A stretch of DNA of 21,902 bases from Bacteroidota bacterium (GTDB lineage: Bacteria; Bacteroidota; Bacteroidia; Bacteroidales; VadinHA17): NCBI GenBank assembly GCA_030593185.1, contig JAUVHQ010000004.1, forward strand, positions 1-21,902. Direction: 5' to 3'. This document shows positions 1-8,156 of the stretch, one piece after another. Positions within the stretch are counted from its first letter, which is position 1. The number at the start of each line of letters is the position of its first letter. A program made the translations under genes and the position numbers. The notes beneath the pieces are model-generated. The model had not been told where the DNA came from and made no database searches. It saw nothing but the letters and a program-made list of their open reading frames with translations.

Positions 1-471
1 CTTAACCGGTATCCACTTAACAATGGTAAAGAATTTGTTCTTTTGAATATCCATAATTCTGCTTTTGATGATGGAAGTCTTAAAAAGCAGGAAATGGACT
101 TCATCAGGGATATTGTGATCGGGGAATATGAAAAAGGAAATTTTATCGTTGCGGGAGGCGACTGGAATCAAAATCCTCCCGGTCTCACAGACAACAAATT
201 CAACAAACCGGATGGATATGAAAATTTTCTGCTGACAGGAATAGATGTAAATTTTCTGCCGGAACAGTGGCAATGGTGTTTTGATAACGAGGTTCCTACC
301 AACCGTTCATTAAAAACTGCTTTTAACAAGAAAACATCGGGAACTACTATTCTTGATTTTTTTCTTCTATCACCCAACATAGAGATTTTATCAGTAAAAA
401 CTTACAATCTTGCATTTCAAAATTCTGATCATAACCCGGTGAGAATAAAATTTGTTATTAAAAACATATAG
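1..471 (+). CDS. Endonuclease/exonuclease/phosphatase family protein, C-terminal part (5' end outside window)
   Basis: The reading frame is open from base 1, so this is the C-terminal part (about 156 residues) of a longer protein. It contains GGDWNQNP, matching the family's G-D-(W/F)-N metal/substrate motif, and ends with a hydrophobic ILDFFLLSP strand followed by SDHNPV, the catalytic Asp-His signature of the EEP fold (DNase I, ExoIII, sphingomyelinase-like and phosphoinositide phosphatases). The family cleaves phosphodiester or phosphomonoester bonds using Mg2+. The substrate cannot be told from this fragment, and any signal peptide is out of view. No convincing terminator follows; the next gene starts 146 nt downstream. 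The family call is firm; the specific activity is not. Confidence 0.85.
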   Translation, partial: LNRYPLNNGKEFVLLNIHNSAFDDGSLKKQEMDFIRDIVIGEYEKGNFIVAGGDWNQNPPGLTDNKFNKPDGYENFLLTGIDVNFLPEQWQWCFDNEVPTNRSLKTAFNKKTSGTTILDFFLLSPNIEILSVKTYNLAFQNSDHNPVRIKFVIKNI

Positions 472-485
472 CAATTTCAGGTTAA

Positions 486-517
486 TTTGCTCTTTTACAT
501 TAAACTTTTTACTTTTA
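486..517 (+). promoter_or_regulatory. Tentative Bacteroidota-type promoter upstream of the ABC transporter
   Basis: TTTG at 486-489 is followed after 20 nt by TACTTTTA at 510-517, one mismatch from the Bacteroidota -7 consensus TAnnTTTG. It would give a 5' untranslated region of roughly 95 nt. The match is imperfect in AT-rich DNA, so this is a weak call. Confidence 0.3.
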
Positions 518-617
518 TCTTCTGCATGTTGAAATGAAAACCCGGCTTATCGAAAATGATACAGACCAGTAATCAATAAAGCAATAACATTTCATCACTA
601 ATAAGAAAGACTAAATT

Positions 618-3600
618 ATGAGTGAAGAAATTCTCAAAGCTCTTATGCAGCTTTTCGCATTGATAGTTAAACAGGATGGCGGAGTGGAAGCTAATGAGAA
701 AGAGTATGTGAATAATTTCCTGTCTCAGCAGTTGAATGATGAAACTGTTTATGAATACATTAACCTTTTTGAGGAATTTGCCGGGCTTAAAGAAGAAAAA
801 ATATTAAAAAGCAAATCCCTACTTACTTCTGTTAGAGATTCAGTAAAGATTTTTGGCATTTGTAAAAAAATCAACCGCACACTCACCCAGCATCAAAAGA
901 TAATTGTTCTTGTAAGGCTTTTTGAACTTGTTGCCTCTGATAAAAAATTTACTGATCAGAGGATGAATATCATCAATACGGTAGCTGAAGTTTTTAATGT
1001 CTCAAAAGATGAGTTTGAGGACATTCAGGCATTTGTTAAAGAACAGGTGCCGGAAAATTTAGATCGCACAAGCATATTGATTATTAGTAATAAAGATTTG
1101 AAATGTCAAAACTGCAAAAAAATTTCACCAGAATTCTTTGACAGCAGAATATACATACTCCAGATCCGAAGTGTCGATCTCTATTTTCTGAAGCATGATT
1201 CGCTTGATGATATTTTTCTGAACGGGCTTCCTATTACTAATAAGCGTTTATATCTCTTTGCCAATGGCAGCTCCATAAGATTGTCAAAAGGCAGACCTAT
1301 TTACTACAGTGATATCGTGTCCGGTTTTATGGCTGATGATACCACTATAAAAATATCATATATTGCTGAGAATCTGGATTATCAATTCTCAAATGGAGAA
1401 ATGGGTATAAGAAATATCAGTTTTTCTGAGACACAGGGCAAATTGGTTGGCATCATGGGTTCAAGCGGTGCCGGAAAAACCACTTTACTGAATATTCTGA
1501 GCGGCTTTAAAAAACCTTCATCAGGAAAAATCAAGATAAACGGGAAGGATATTCAGAAAGAGACAGAAGATTTAAAAGGGATAATTGGTTACATCCCGCA
1601 AGATGATCTGCTTATTGAAGAGCTTACAATTTTTAAGAATTTGTACTTTAATGCAAAGCTTTGCTTCAGGGATAAATCGGATGAAGAAATAAAGACTCTT
1701 GTAAATAAAACCCTGAATAACCTTGGTTTACTTGAGAAGAAAGATCTGAAAGTTGGTTCCCCAACAAGCAATATTATAAGTGGCGGACAAAGGAAAAGAC
1801 TGAATATTGCACTTGAATTAATTCGTGAACCGGCTATTCTGTTTGTTGATGAACCCACATCCGGACTTTCATCCCGCGATTCGGAAAATGTTATGGACCT
1901 TCTTCGCGAACTTACAATAAAAGGGAAATTAGTTTTTATCGTAATCCATCAACCTTCGTCAGATATCTTCAAAATGTTTGATAATATCATCGTTCTGGAT
2001 ACTGGCGGATACATGGTGTACAGAGGGAATCCTATTGAGGCCATTATTTATTTTAAAACCCTGGATGAACAAATCAACCGCGAGATTGGCGAATGCCCTT
2101 TTTGTGGAACTGTAAATCCTGAGCTTGTTTTTAATATTATTGAAGCAAGGGTTGTTGATGAGTACGGACAATATACAGGAAAAAGGAAAGTCACTCCTGC
2201 TAACTGGGAAAACGCCTGCACAAAAAACATCAAATCCGAACCGATACATGAAATCCGGGAAAAACCCCCATCAACACTCAAGATACCTAACCGGTTAAAG
2301 CAATTCCGGATTTACTCTTTTCGTGATTTTCTTTCCAAGATATCCAACACACAATATGTAATACTTAACCTGCTGGAGGCTCCGTTACTGGCTTTTATTC
2401 TCTCATATATTATACGGTATATCGCCGATCCAAATTCAGACACTTATTTGTTTTATGAAAATGAAAATATACCGATTTATATTTTTATGAGTCTTATTGT
2501 TGTCTTGTTCCTTGGTCTTACTCTAAGTGCTGAAGAGATATTTAAAGACCGTAAAATAATTCGCCGGGAGCGGTTTCTTAATCTCAGCCGAACCAGCTAT
2601 TTACTTTCAAAAATTCTGATTTTATTTATTATTTCAGCAATCCAGGCATTATTATTCGTAGTAATCGGAAACAGCATCCTTGGGATCAAGGGAATGACAC
2701 TTTCTTACTGGCTGGCTTTGTTTACTACTGCTTCTTTTGCAAATTTACTCGGATTAAACATTTCCGCATCATTTAATTCTGCTATCACTATTTATATTAT
2801 TATTCCTTTGTTGGTAATCCCTATGATGGTGCTAAGCGGGGCTATGTTTAGTTTTGATAAACTGAACCGCAATATCGGAAGTGTGGATAAAGTACCATTA
2901 ATTGCGGAAATGATGGCCACCAGATGGACATATGAAGCTTTAATGGTTTCCCAATTCAAGGATAACGAATATGAAAAAATATTCTACGACTTTGAAAAAG
3001 AGAAAAGTATTGCAGATTATAAAAGAGTTCATGCTTTACCAAAACTTAACGAGGTCCTAAATCTCGTAAACAAAGATTTTAACAATGATGAACTTACTAA
3101 AGAAAATTCAGATAATCTATTATTACTTGCAAATGAGATAAAAAAAGAAATGACCCTTGTTAATAGTGTCAAATTTCAATATCCGGATTCATTCACCCCG
3201 GAGTCATATAGTATAAATGTAGCTACTTCTACCAGGTCATATCTAAACAGTCTTAATAAATACTATGACAGTGTTTTCTTTGAAAATAATCTCAGGAAAG
3301 AGCAGCTATTAGAGCATCTGCTTAAAGTCCAGCCACATAAGACCAGAAAATTAATGAATTCATATCATAACGAGAGACTGGCTGAAATGGTAAAAAAAGC
3401 CTTTGAAAAGAATCCGATTTTAGAATACAATCAGAAACTTGTTCAACAATTTCAGCCAATTTATCTAGATCCATATCCTGAAAGTTTCCTGGGTTTCAGA
3501 ACACATTTTTTTGCTCCGAGTAAATGGTTTGCAGGCCGGTATTTCGATACATATCATTTCAATCTCACTGTGGTCTGGTTCATGACGTTAGTACTTTATT

Positions 3601-3686
3601 TTACTCTACATTTTGAAGCATTTAAAAGAATAATTAATTCTGTTGGTGTAATTAATCTCAGAAAAATATTCAAATTCTTTTTATAA
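618..3686 (+). CDS. ABCG-like ABC transporter with TerB-like N-terminal domain (ATPase and permease in one chain)
   Basis: A 1022-residue chain. Residues 1-150 are helical and acidic and resemble TerB-like domains (LFALIVKQDGG start). A CxxC pair (163/166) leads into a short beta-rich, FHA-like stretch (about 175-235). The ABC ATPase follows: Walker A GSSGAGKT (281-288), Q-loop GYIPQDD, signature SGGQRKR (388-394), Walker B ILFVDEPTSGL with D411/E412, and H-loop H444. A second CxxC is at 493/496. Membrane segments are about 580-602, 618-642, 668-690, 697-722 and 726-750, with a last one about 981-1000. The NBD-before-TMD order and the EPTSGL motif fit the ABCG/White-type ABC-2 group. About 230 mostly hydrophilic residues lie between the fifth and sixth membrane segments, much larger than the usual ABCG loop and probably extracytoplasmic. 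The substrate is unknown; the two downstream secreted proteins are likely partners. Confidence 0.85.
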   Translation: MSEEILKALMQLFALIVKQDGGVEANEKEYVNNFLSQQLNDETVYEYINLFEEFAGLKEEKILKSKSLLTSVRDSVKIFGICKKINRTLTQHQKIIVLVRLFELVASDKKFTDQRMNIINTVAEVFNVSKDEFEDIQAFVKEQVPENLDRTSILIISNKDLKCQNCKKISPEFFDSRIYILQIRSVDLYFLKHDSLDDIFLNGLPITNKRLYLFANGSSIRLSKGRPIYYSDIVSGFMADDTTIKISYIAENLDYQFSNGEMGIRNISFSETQGKLVGIMGSSGAGKTTLLNILSGFKKPSSGKIKINGKDIQKETEDLKGIIGYIPQDDLLIEELTIFKNLYFNAKLCFRDKSDEEIKTLVNKTLNNLGLLEKKDLKVGSPTSNIISGGQRKRLNIALELIREPAILFVDEPTSGLSSRDSENVMDLLRELTIKGKLVFIVIHQPSSDIFKMFDNIIVLDTGGYMVYRGNPIEAIIYFKTLDEQINREIGECPFCGTVNPELVFNIIEARVVDEYGQYTGKRKVTPANWENACTKNIKSEPIHEIREKPPSTLKIPNRLKQFRIYSFRDFLSKISNTQYVILNLLEAPLLAFILSYIIRYIADPNSDTYLFYENENIPIYIFMSLIVVLFLGLTLSAEEIFKDRKIIRRERFLNLSRTSYLLSKILILFIISAIQALLFVVIGNSILGIKGMTLSYWLALFTTASFANLLGLNISASFNSAITIYIIIPLLVIPMMVLSGAMFSFDKLNRNIGSVDKVPLIAEMMATRWTYEALMVSQFKDNEYEKIFYDFEKEKSIADYKRVHALPKLNEVLNLVNKDFNNDELTKENSDNLLLLANEIKKEMTLVNSVKFQYPDSFTPESYSINVATSTRSYLNSLNKYYDSVFFENNLRKEQLLEHLLKVQPHKTRKLMNSYHNERLAEMVKKAFEKNPILEYNQKLVQQFQPIYLDPYPESFLGFRTHFFAPSKWFAGRYFDTYHFNLTVVWFMTLVLYFTLHFEAFKRIINSVGVINLRKIFKFFL

Positions 3687-3706
3687 AGCACTAATTGTTG
3701 TATTTT

Positions 3707-3714
3707 TATATTTG
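3707..3714 (+). promoter_or_regulatory. Possible internal promoter (-7 element) before the lipoprotein gene
   Basis: TATATTTG is an exact match to the Bacteroidota -7 consensus TAnnTTTG, 31 nt before the ATG at 3746. No clear -33 TTTG sits at the right distance. If real, it would let the lipoprotein and the small secreted protein be transcribed apart from the transporter. Confidence 0.4.
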
Positions 3715-3745
3715 GAAAGTAATTTTAATAATCCAATATTTTACT

Positions 3746-4651
3746 ATGTTAAAGAAAGTTCAAGGCTTTTTTCTGGTTATAATAATATTCTGTTCATGTC
3801 AGACTTCAGGCGAAAATTCTAACCAAAACAATAATGTCAAACAGGATAGTATAATTTCTGCGATGGAAATAAAGGTTTCAGAGGAAGCTTTAGTTGATAT
3901 AGTTGATAATATCGCCTCACCGGTTGAAATGGCTGCTTTATTGAATCGGTTGGATGTGCCATTTTCAAAAGCATACCTGGCCAGTACAAGCTCTGTTAAC
4001 GCTTTAAACACAAATTTTCAGATGGCATATAAATTAGGAATATTTGGTGCTGATCTGGGTTATCTTAATATGTATGAAAAAACTTCAACTGCTATTGAAT
4101 ACATTTCAGCCATCAAAACACTTGCTGATGAACTTAACGTTGGTCAATTCTTCGATTACAACACCCTTAAACGCCTTGCGACCAATAATCAAAATCTTGA
4201 TTCTCTGATGTTCTTATCTGTACATAGCTATAATGAAATAGATTCTTATCTACGTGATACACACAGATCATATCTGAGTTCGTTAATGATAACCGGTTTA
4301 TGGATTGAAGGTCTGTACCTGGCAACCCAGGTTGCCAAGGAGTACTCTCATCCTGATGTATCAGAAAGAATTGGAGAACAGAAGATAATCATAAATGACC
4401 TTCTCAATGTTTTGAATCTTTATAAGAAAGATCCCAGATTTAACGAACTAATTCAAGATCTTGAAATTCTGAATGTTGAATTTAAAAAAATAAACATAAC
4501 CTATGAGATTGGTGAACCTGAGACTATTGAAAAAGACGGAAGGTTAATTATCATTCAGCATGAAAAAAGTATTGTTGAGATTTCGGACGAACAATTGAAC
4601 AGGATTATAGAAAAAACTGAAAAAATACGAAACAAGTTAATAGGCTTATAA
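3746..4651 (+). CDS. Putative lipoprotein, mostly alpha-helical, unknown function
   Basis: I choose the ATG at 3746 (301 residues) over an in-frame TTG at 3695. The ATG gives a proper lipoprotein signal: MLKK, a hydrophobic run, then FCSC with Cys18 as probable lipidation site, followed by the Ser/Asn/Gln-rich linker typical of Bacteroidota lipoproteins. The mature part looks helical, with regularly spaced hydrophobics and no obvious catalytic motif (for example GIFGADLGYLNMYEK and ISAIKTLADELNVGQFF). The C-terminus is charged and coiled-coil-like. It lies 59 nt after the transporter gene and only 3 nt before the next gene, so the three are probably one operon. I do not recognise a named family. 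A periplasm-facing or surface lipoprotein partner of the transporter is inference. Confidence 0.75.
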   Translation: MLKKVQGFFLVIIIFCSCQTSGENSNQNNNVKQDSIISAMEIKVSEEALVDIVDNIASPVEMAALLNRLDVPFSKAYLASTSSVNALNTNFQMAYKLGIFGADLGYLNMYEKTSTAIEYISAIKTLADELNVGQFFDYNTLKRLATNNQNLDSLMFLSVHSYNEIDSYLRDTHRSYLSSLMITGLWIEGLYLATQVAKEYSHPDVSERIGEQKIIINDLLNVLNLYKKDPRFNELIQDLEILNVEFKKINITYEIGEPETIEKDGRLIIIQHEKSIVEISDEQLNRIIEKTEKIRNKLIGL

Positions 4652-4654
4652 CAG

Positions 4655-5098
4655 ATGAAACGGTTATTGATAATACTTTTTACTTTCATAATGCTTTGCT
4701 CATTCTCAAGAACAGCAAGCGCGCAGGATCCTTTTGAATTGGTAGGCAAATGTGTCCTCGATATTGGAAATAATACAACTTATTTGAAAGACTATGTAGT
4801 TAAACTTCCTGAAGCTAATTCACAGAATAACATTCCTACTCATAAAAACACTGCAATCCTGCTAAAGAACACTCACTACAGACTAACTGTATGTAATTCA
4901 GATGATTCTGAAGGACAAGGGGTTATATATCTTTATAACAACGGGGAAAAAGTTGCTAGTTCCATTACCCAAAGCGGAAAAATATATCGTTCATTTGATT
5001 TTCAATGTAATAAAACCGGATCATATCAAATATGGATATCTTTTAAGGATGGGAAGGAAGGCTTTGCGGTTGGGATTTTATCACTTGTAAATGAATAA
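4655..5098 (+). CDS. Small secreted protein with probable beta-sandwich fold, unknown function
   Basis: The protein has 147 residues. It begins with a Sec signal peptide (MKRLLIILF..., cleavage likely after ASA at residue 23, so the mature protein starts QDPF). The mature part is about 124 residues and alternates short hydrophobic strands with polar turns, ending in a strand pattern (SYQIWISF, then FAVGILSL) reminiscent of GOLD or bacterial pre-peptidase C-terminal domains; that resemblance is by eye only. Three cysteines remain in the mature protein (33, 80, 118), which could allow one disulfide. The gene starts 3 nt after the lipoprotein stop codon and is followed by a strong terminator, so it closes the transporter operon. 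Confidence 0.7.
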   Translation: MKRLLIILFTFIMLCSFSRTASAQDPFELVGKCVLDIGNNTTYLKDYVVKLPEANSQNNIPTHKNTAILLKNTHYRLTVCNSDDSEGQGVIYLYNNGEKVASSITQSGKIYRSFDFQCNKTGSYQIWISFKDGKEGFAVGILSLVNE

Positions 5099-5121
5099 GT
5101 GTGAATCTTTCTGAAAATAGT

Positions 5122-5150
5122 AACCCGGGGTTATGTACCCGGGTTTTTTT
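5122..5150 (+). terminator. Rho-independent terminator of the transporter operon
   Basis: A perfect 8-bp stem, AACCCGGG (5122-5129) with CCCGGGTT (5138-5145), closes an 8-nt loop and runs straight into T residues to 5150. The T tract overlaps the stop codon of the convergent DUF6427 gene. On the minus strand the same hairpin lacks a T run, so it serves mainly the plus-strand operon. Confidence 0.85.
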
Positions 5151-6138
5151 ATATAATCTTATCAGCAAAAAGAATAAAAATCAATCCTCCTGCAAATAAA
5201 AAAAATGATAGCTCACCAAACCATTTAACTCTGATATTTATAAAATAATTGGTAAGTAAAAATGATAATGGGACAAACCCGAATATTATCATTTCAAATG
5301 ATGCCCAGGGAACAAAGAAAAACACTACTGCAGAAATAGAAAATACCCACCAGAAAATCTTAAAAATCTTTCGTGATCTTACTTTTTTTGTGATAATATC
5401 CCTTATTATCTGAAAACTGGCAAAAGCAACAATTAATGCCAGATAACCTAAGAAATAATAGTGAAATTGTGAAATATCATATTTAAAAGGAACCAGGTTG
5501 TCCTGAATAATCCCGATAAAAAGAGACAGATCACCATTAAGGAGATAATAGATTGCTGCCGTTAATAAAACCGGCGCACAGAAACCCAGGATTGGCACAA
5601 CCCATTCACGCCAGTTTACCGGCCTTAGAATCAATAACCCGATCCAAACAAGCAAAAGAAAAAATCCGAGATTTAAATAAAAAAGAGTTCCTGTTCCTAT
5701 AAGTAAGCCGGCATCAAAAGAACTAAAGGAGATATTAGTATTCCTGTAAGAATCTATTAATCTTTCGATAGCTATGAGAAGAAAAATACTTGAAATAATT
5801 ACCGGGTTTAAACTCTGAAGATCTGCAATAATGCATCCGGACAAGATAAAAATTGCAGCGGGTAAATATGTTCTTTCATTAATAAAAAAGAATTTGGTGT
5901 TCAGTCTTACTAATAAAAAGCCATGAATAATCCAGATAGTCATAGTAATCAATGTTCCCCAAATAGAAACAGGAGAAATAAAATATGTTAAAATACCATA
6001 CAGAGGCATTGGGTGTTTATTAAAAAAGAAATTTGAGGTTTCCGGATTTAAAAATGTATTTAACCATATACCAACAGCCATTATAATGATCAGGAAAATT
6101 ATGGAAGGTTGTATACCTTTAAAAACTTTTAGTAACAT
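5149..6138 (-). CDS. DUF6427 family integral membrane protein
   Basis: The protein has 329 residues and is almost wholly hydrophobic, with about eight to ten membrane segments, short polar loops and no signal for export as a soluble protein. The pattern (start MLLKVFKG, NPxTSNFFFNKHPMPLY, a central ADLQSLNP segment, RPVNWREWVVP) fits the Bacteroidota-restricted DUF6427 family as I recall it. No catalytic function is established that I know of. It starts 11 nt downstream of the purD stop codon and is probably co-transcribed with purD. Its own stop codon overlaps the T tract of the convergent terminator. The membrane nature is certain; the family name is recall. Confidence 0.75.
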   Translation of the reverse strand: MLLKVFKGIQPSIIFLIIIMAVGIWLNTFLNPETSNFFFNKHPMPLYGILTYFISPVSIWGTLITMTIWIIHGFLLVRLNTKFFFINERTYLPAAIFILSGCIIADLQSLNPVIISSIFLLIAIERLIDSYRNTNISFSSFDAGLLIGTGTLFYLNLGFFLLLVWIGLLILRPVNWREWVVPILGFCAPVLLTAAIYYLLNGDLSLFIGIIQDNLVPFKYDISQFHYYFLGYLALIVAFASFQIIRDIITKKVRSRKIFKIFWWVFSISAVVFFFVPWASFEMIIFGFVPLSFLLTNYFINIRVKWFGELSFFLFAGGLIFILFADKII

Positions 6139-6149
6139 ATCCGGCCAAT

Positions 6150-7418
6150 TTACAGATCAAATCCTATATCGCAACGGTAGTGCTTCTTATCAAAAGATAT
6201 TAGCCGGGCATTCTGATAGGATCTCGAAAGGGCCTGATCTTTGTCCGAACCATAAGAACTAATTGATATTACTCTTCCTCCGTTTGTAAAAACATGGTCC
6301 CCCTCCCGGCGAGCACCGGCGTAAAACAGGATGCTATCCTTGACCTTCTCAAGATTTTTTATCGTTTTCCCCTTTTCATAAGATCCGGGATATCCTCCTG
6401 ACACGAGCATAACAGTTACAACAGTTCTTTGATCAATCTCAAGAGATTTGCCTGATAATCTACTCTCTGAAACTGCAATGAACAAATCAACCAGATCTGA
6501 TTTTATCCTGGGAATAATTACTTCTGCTTCCGGATCACCCATTCTGACATTATATTCTATAACATAAGGATCTCCTTTCACATTCATTAGTCCAAAGTAA
6601 ACAAATCCTTTATAATCTATCCCTTCCTGATTAATCCCTTTGATTGTGGGCTGAATGATCCTGGTTTCTACTTTCTCCATGAATTTGCTGTCAGCAAATG
6701 GTACAGGTGATATAGCTCCCATACCACCTGTATTCAATCCGGTATCTCCCTCCTCTATCTTTTTATAATCTTTCGCTTCCGGTAAAATCTTGTATGTTTT
6801 CCCATCCGTCAGAACGATAACTGATAATTCAATACCATCCAGAAATTCCTCAATGAGGACCTTTTTACCGGCTTCCCCGAATTTTCCATCAAACATAGCG
6901 GTTAGTTCCTCAATGGCTTTATCATAATCATTTAATATCACAACCCCTTTGCCAGCAGCCAGGCCATCAGCTTTGAGTACATAAGGAGGCTCTAATGTTT
7001 TAAGAAAATGAAAGGCACCCTCTCTCGATTCAGCATGAAAAGTCTTATGCCTGGCGGTTGGAATATCATACTTCTCCATGAAATTTTTTGCAAAGTCCTT
7101 GCTACCTTCCAACATGGCTCCTTTTTTTACAGGTCCGATCATTTGGATATTCTTTAAATGATCATGATCAAGAAAATAATCGCATATTCCGTTTACCAAT
7201 GGTACTTCAGGTCCAACAATTACCATATCAACTTTTTTCTTCACAACAAATTCCCCGACAGAATTAAAATCATCCAGATCAACCTGAATATTTTCACCGA
7301 TTAACTCTGTCCCGGCGTTACCCGGAGCAATGTATATTTTCTTTACTAATGTACTTTGTGACATCTTCCAGGCCAGTGCATGTTCGCGCCCCCCTGATCC
7401 GAGAATTAATATTTTCAT
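6150..7418 (-). CDS. purD: Phosphoribosylamine--glycine ligase (GAR synthetase)
   Basis: The protein has 422 residues, close to the usual length of about 425. It joins 5-phosphoribosylamine and glycine using ATP to give GAR, the second step of de novo purine synthesis, in the cytoplasm. The N-terminal motif LGSGGREHALAW (6-17), GPEVPLVNG (69-77), the ATP-grasp segment ADGLAAGKG (150-158), GGMGAISP (231-238) and the metal/ATP site EYNVRMGDPE (288-297) are all present, so it appears full length and active. A TAAGTTTG -7 element lies about 28 nt upstream. DUF6427 follows 11 nt downstream. No other purine biosynthesis genes are in the window. Confidence 0.97.
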   Translation of the reverse strand: MKILILGSGGREHALAWKMSQSTLVKKIYIAPGNAGTELIGENIQVDLDDFNSVGEFVVKKKVDMVIVGPEVPLVNGICDYFLDHDHLKNIQMIGPVKKGAMLEGSKDFAKNFMEKYDIPTARHKTFHAESREGAFHFLKTLEPPYVLKADGLAAGKGVVILNDYDKAIEELTAMFDGKFGEAGKKVLIEEFLDGIELSVIVLTDGKTYKILPEAKDYKKIEEGDTGLNTGGMGAISPVPFADSKFMEKVETRIIQPTIKGINQEGIDYKGFVYFGLMNVKGDPYVIEYNVRMGDPEAEVIIPRIKSDLVDLFIAVSESRLSGKSLEIDQRTVVTVMLVSGGYPGSYEKGKTIKNLEKVKDSILFYAGARREGDHVFTNGGRVISISSYGSDKDQALSRSYQNARLISFDKKHYRCDIGFDL

Positions 7419-7445
7419 AAATTCAATTGATTATAATTACCCCGG

Positions 7446-7473
7446 CAAACTTAAAAATTACCCGTTAATAAAC
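7446..7473 (-). promoter_or_regulatory. Probable purD promoter
   Basis: On the minus strand TAAGTTTG (plus positions 7446-7453) exactly matches TAnnTTTG, and GTTT (7470-7473) lies 16 nt upstream as a partial -33 element. The start of transcription would be near 7438, about 20 nt before the purD ATG. Confidence 0.55.
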
Positions 7474-7496
7474 GATTCATTACCGGTCATATTTTT

Positions 7497-8156
7497 TTAA
7501 CAATTTAGTTTCATAAATTGAAAATCTTTCTTGACAAACCAGTCAATAACCCATGGTAGCACAGTGGTTAATTGCCCATGAGCACGATTTGTATCATGAA
7601 ATACAACTATCGAACCGGTTCGGCAAAATTTTTTAATGCTTTTTAAACACTTTTCTATCGTGACATTTTGAATAAAATCTTCACTCATAACATCCCATAT
7701 AACAATCTGATACTTTCCTTTCAAGGCCTTTATCTGTATTGGCCTTATCCTCCCATAAGGTGGTCTGAACAAAGTACCCGGAATTAGCTTTGCAGCCCTT
7801 TCAATATCTTCCACATATCTTTTTTCCCCTGTTCTCCATCCATCCGGATGACTATACGAATGATTCCCAACTGCATGTCCCTCCTGTTGTATTCTATCAA
7901 ATATCTCCGGGTATTTTTCAACATTCTTCCCCAAACAAAAAAAGGTAGCCCTTGCATCATGCCTGGCTAATATGTCCAGAACCCGTGGAGTTACTTCAGG
8001 ATCAGGTCCGTCATCAAAAGTAAGATATACCTCATTATTATTGTTTGGAATTGTCCAGATAAGCTCAGGGAACCATTTGCGGATCCATACCGGGGGCTTC
8101 TGGTATAACCTTTTCAAAATATCATGCTCCTTTCCTGTACAATATATAAAAAGCAT
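7497..8156 (-). CDS. Polysaccharide deacetylase family protein (NodB homology domain)
   Basis: Carbohydrate esterase family 4 enzymes remove N- or O-acetyl groups from glycans such as peptidoglycan or GlcNAc polymers. All five motifs are visible: TFDDGPD (46-52, catalytic Asp48 and metal Asp49), HSYSH (99-103, metal histidines), RPPYGR (131-136), DVMSEDF (155-161) and FHDT (186-189, catalytic His187). The 219-residue length is a bare catalytic domain. No signal peptide is evident, as in many short Bacteroidota members, so the compartment is uncertain. The ATG at 8156 overlaps the end of the DUF2723 gene by 35 nt; a TTG at 8117 would avoid the overlap and give 206 residues. Co-transcription with DUF2723 is likely either way. 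Confidence 0.9.
   Translation of the reverse strand: MLFIYCTGKEHDILKRLYQKPPVWIRKWFPELIWTIPNNNNEVYLTFDDGPDPEVTPRVLDILARHDARATFFCLGKNVEKYPEIFDRIQQEGHAVGNHSYSHPDGWRTGEKRYVEDIERAAKLIPGTLFRPPYGRIRPIQIKALKGKYQIVIWDVMSEDFIQNVTIEKCLKSIKKFCRTGSIVVFHDTNRAHGQLTTVLPWVIDWFVKKDFQFMKLNC

Noticed and set aside
3695..3745. Upstream TTG start for the lipoprotein gene
   Set aside because: It would place an extra hydrophobic stretch before a normal lipoprotein signal peptide. The ATG at 3746 gives the standard MLKK start and lipobox.
7460..7496. Possible terminator after the deacetylase gene
   Set aside because: The best stem is CGTT-TATT-AACG with only four pairs and no close T run.
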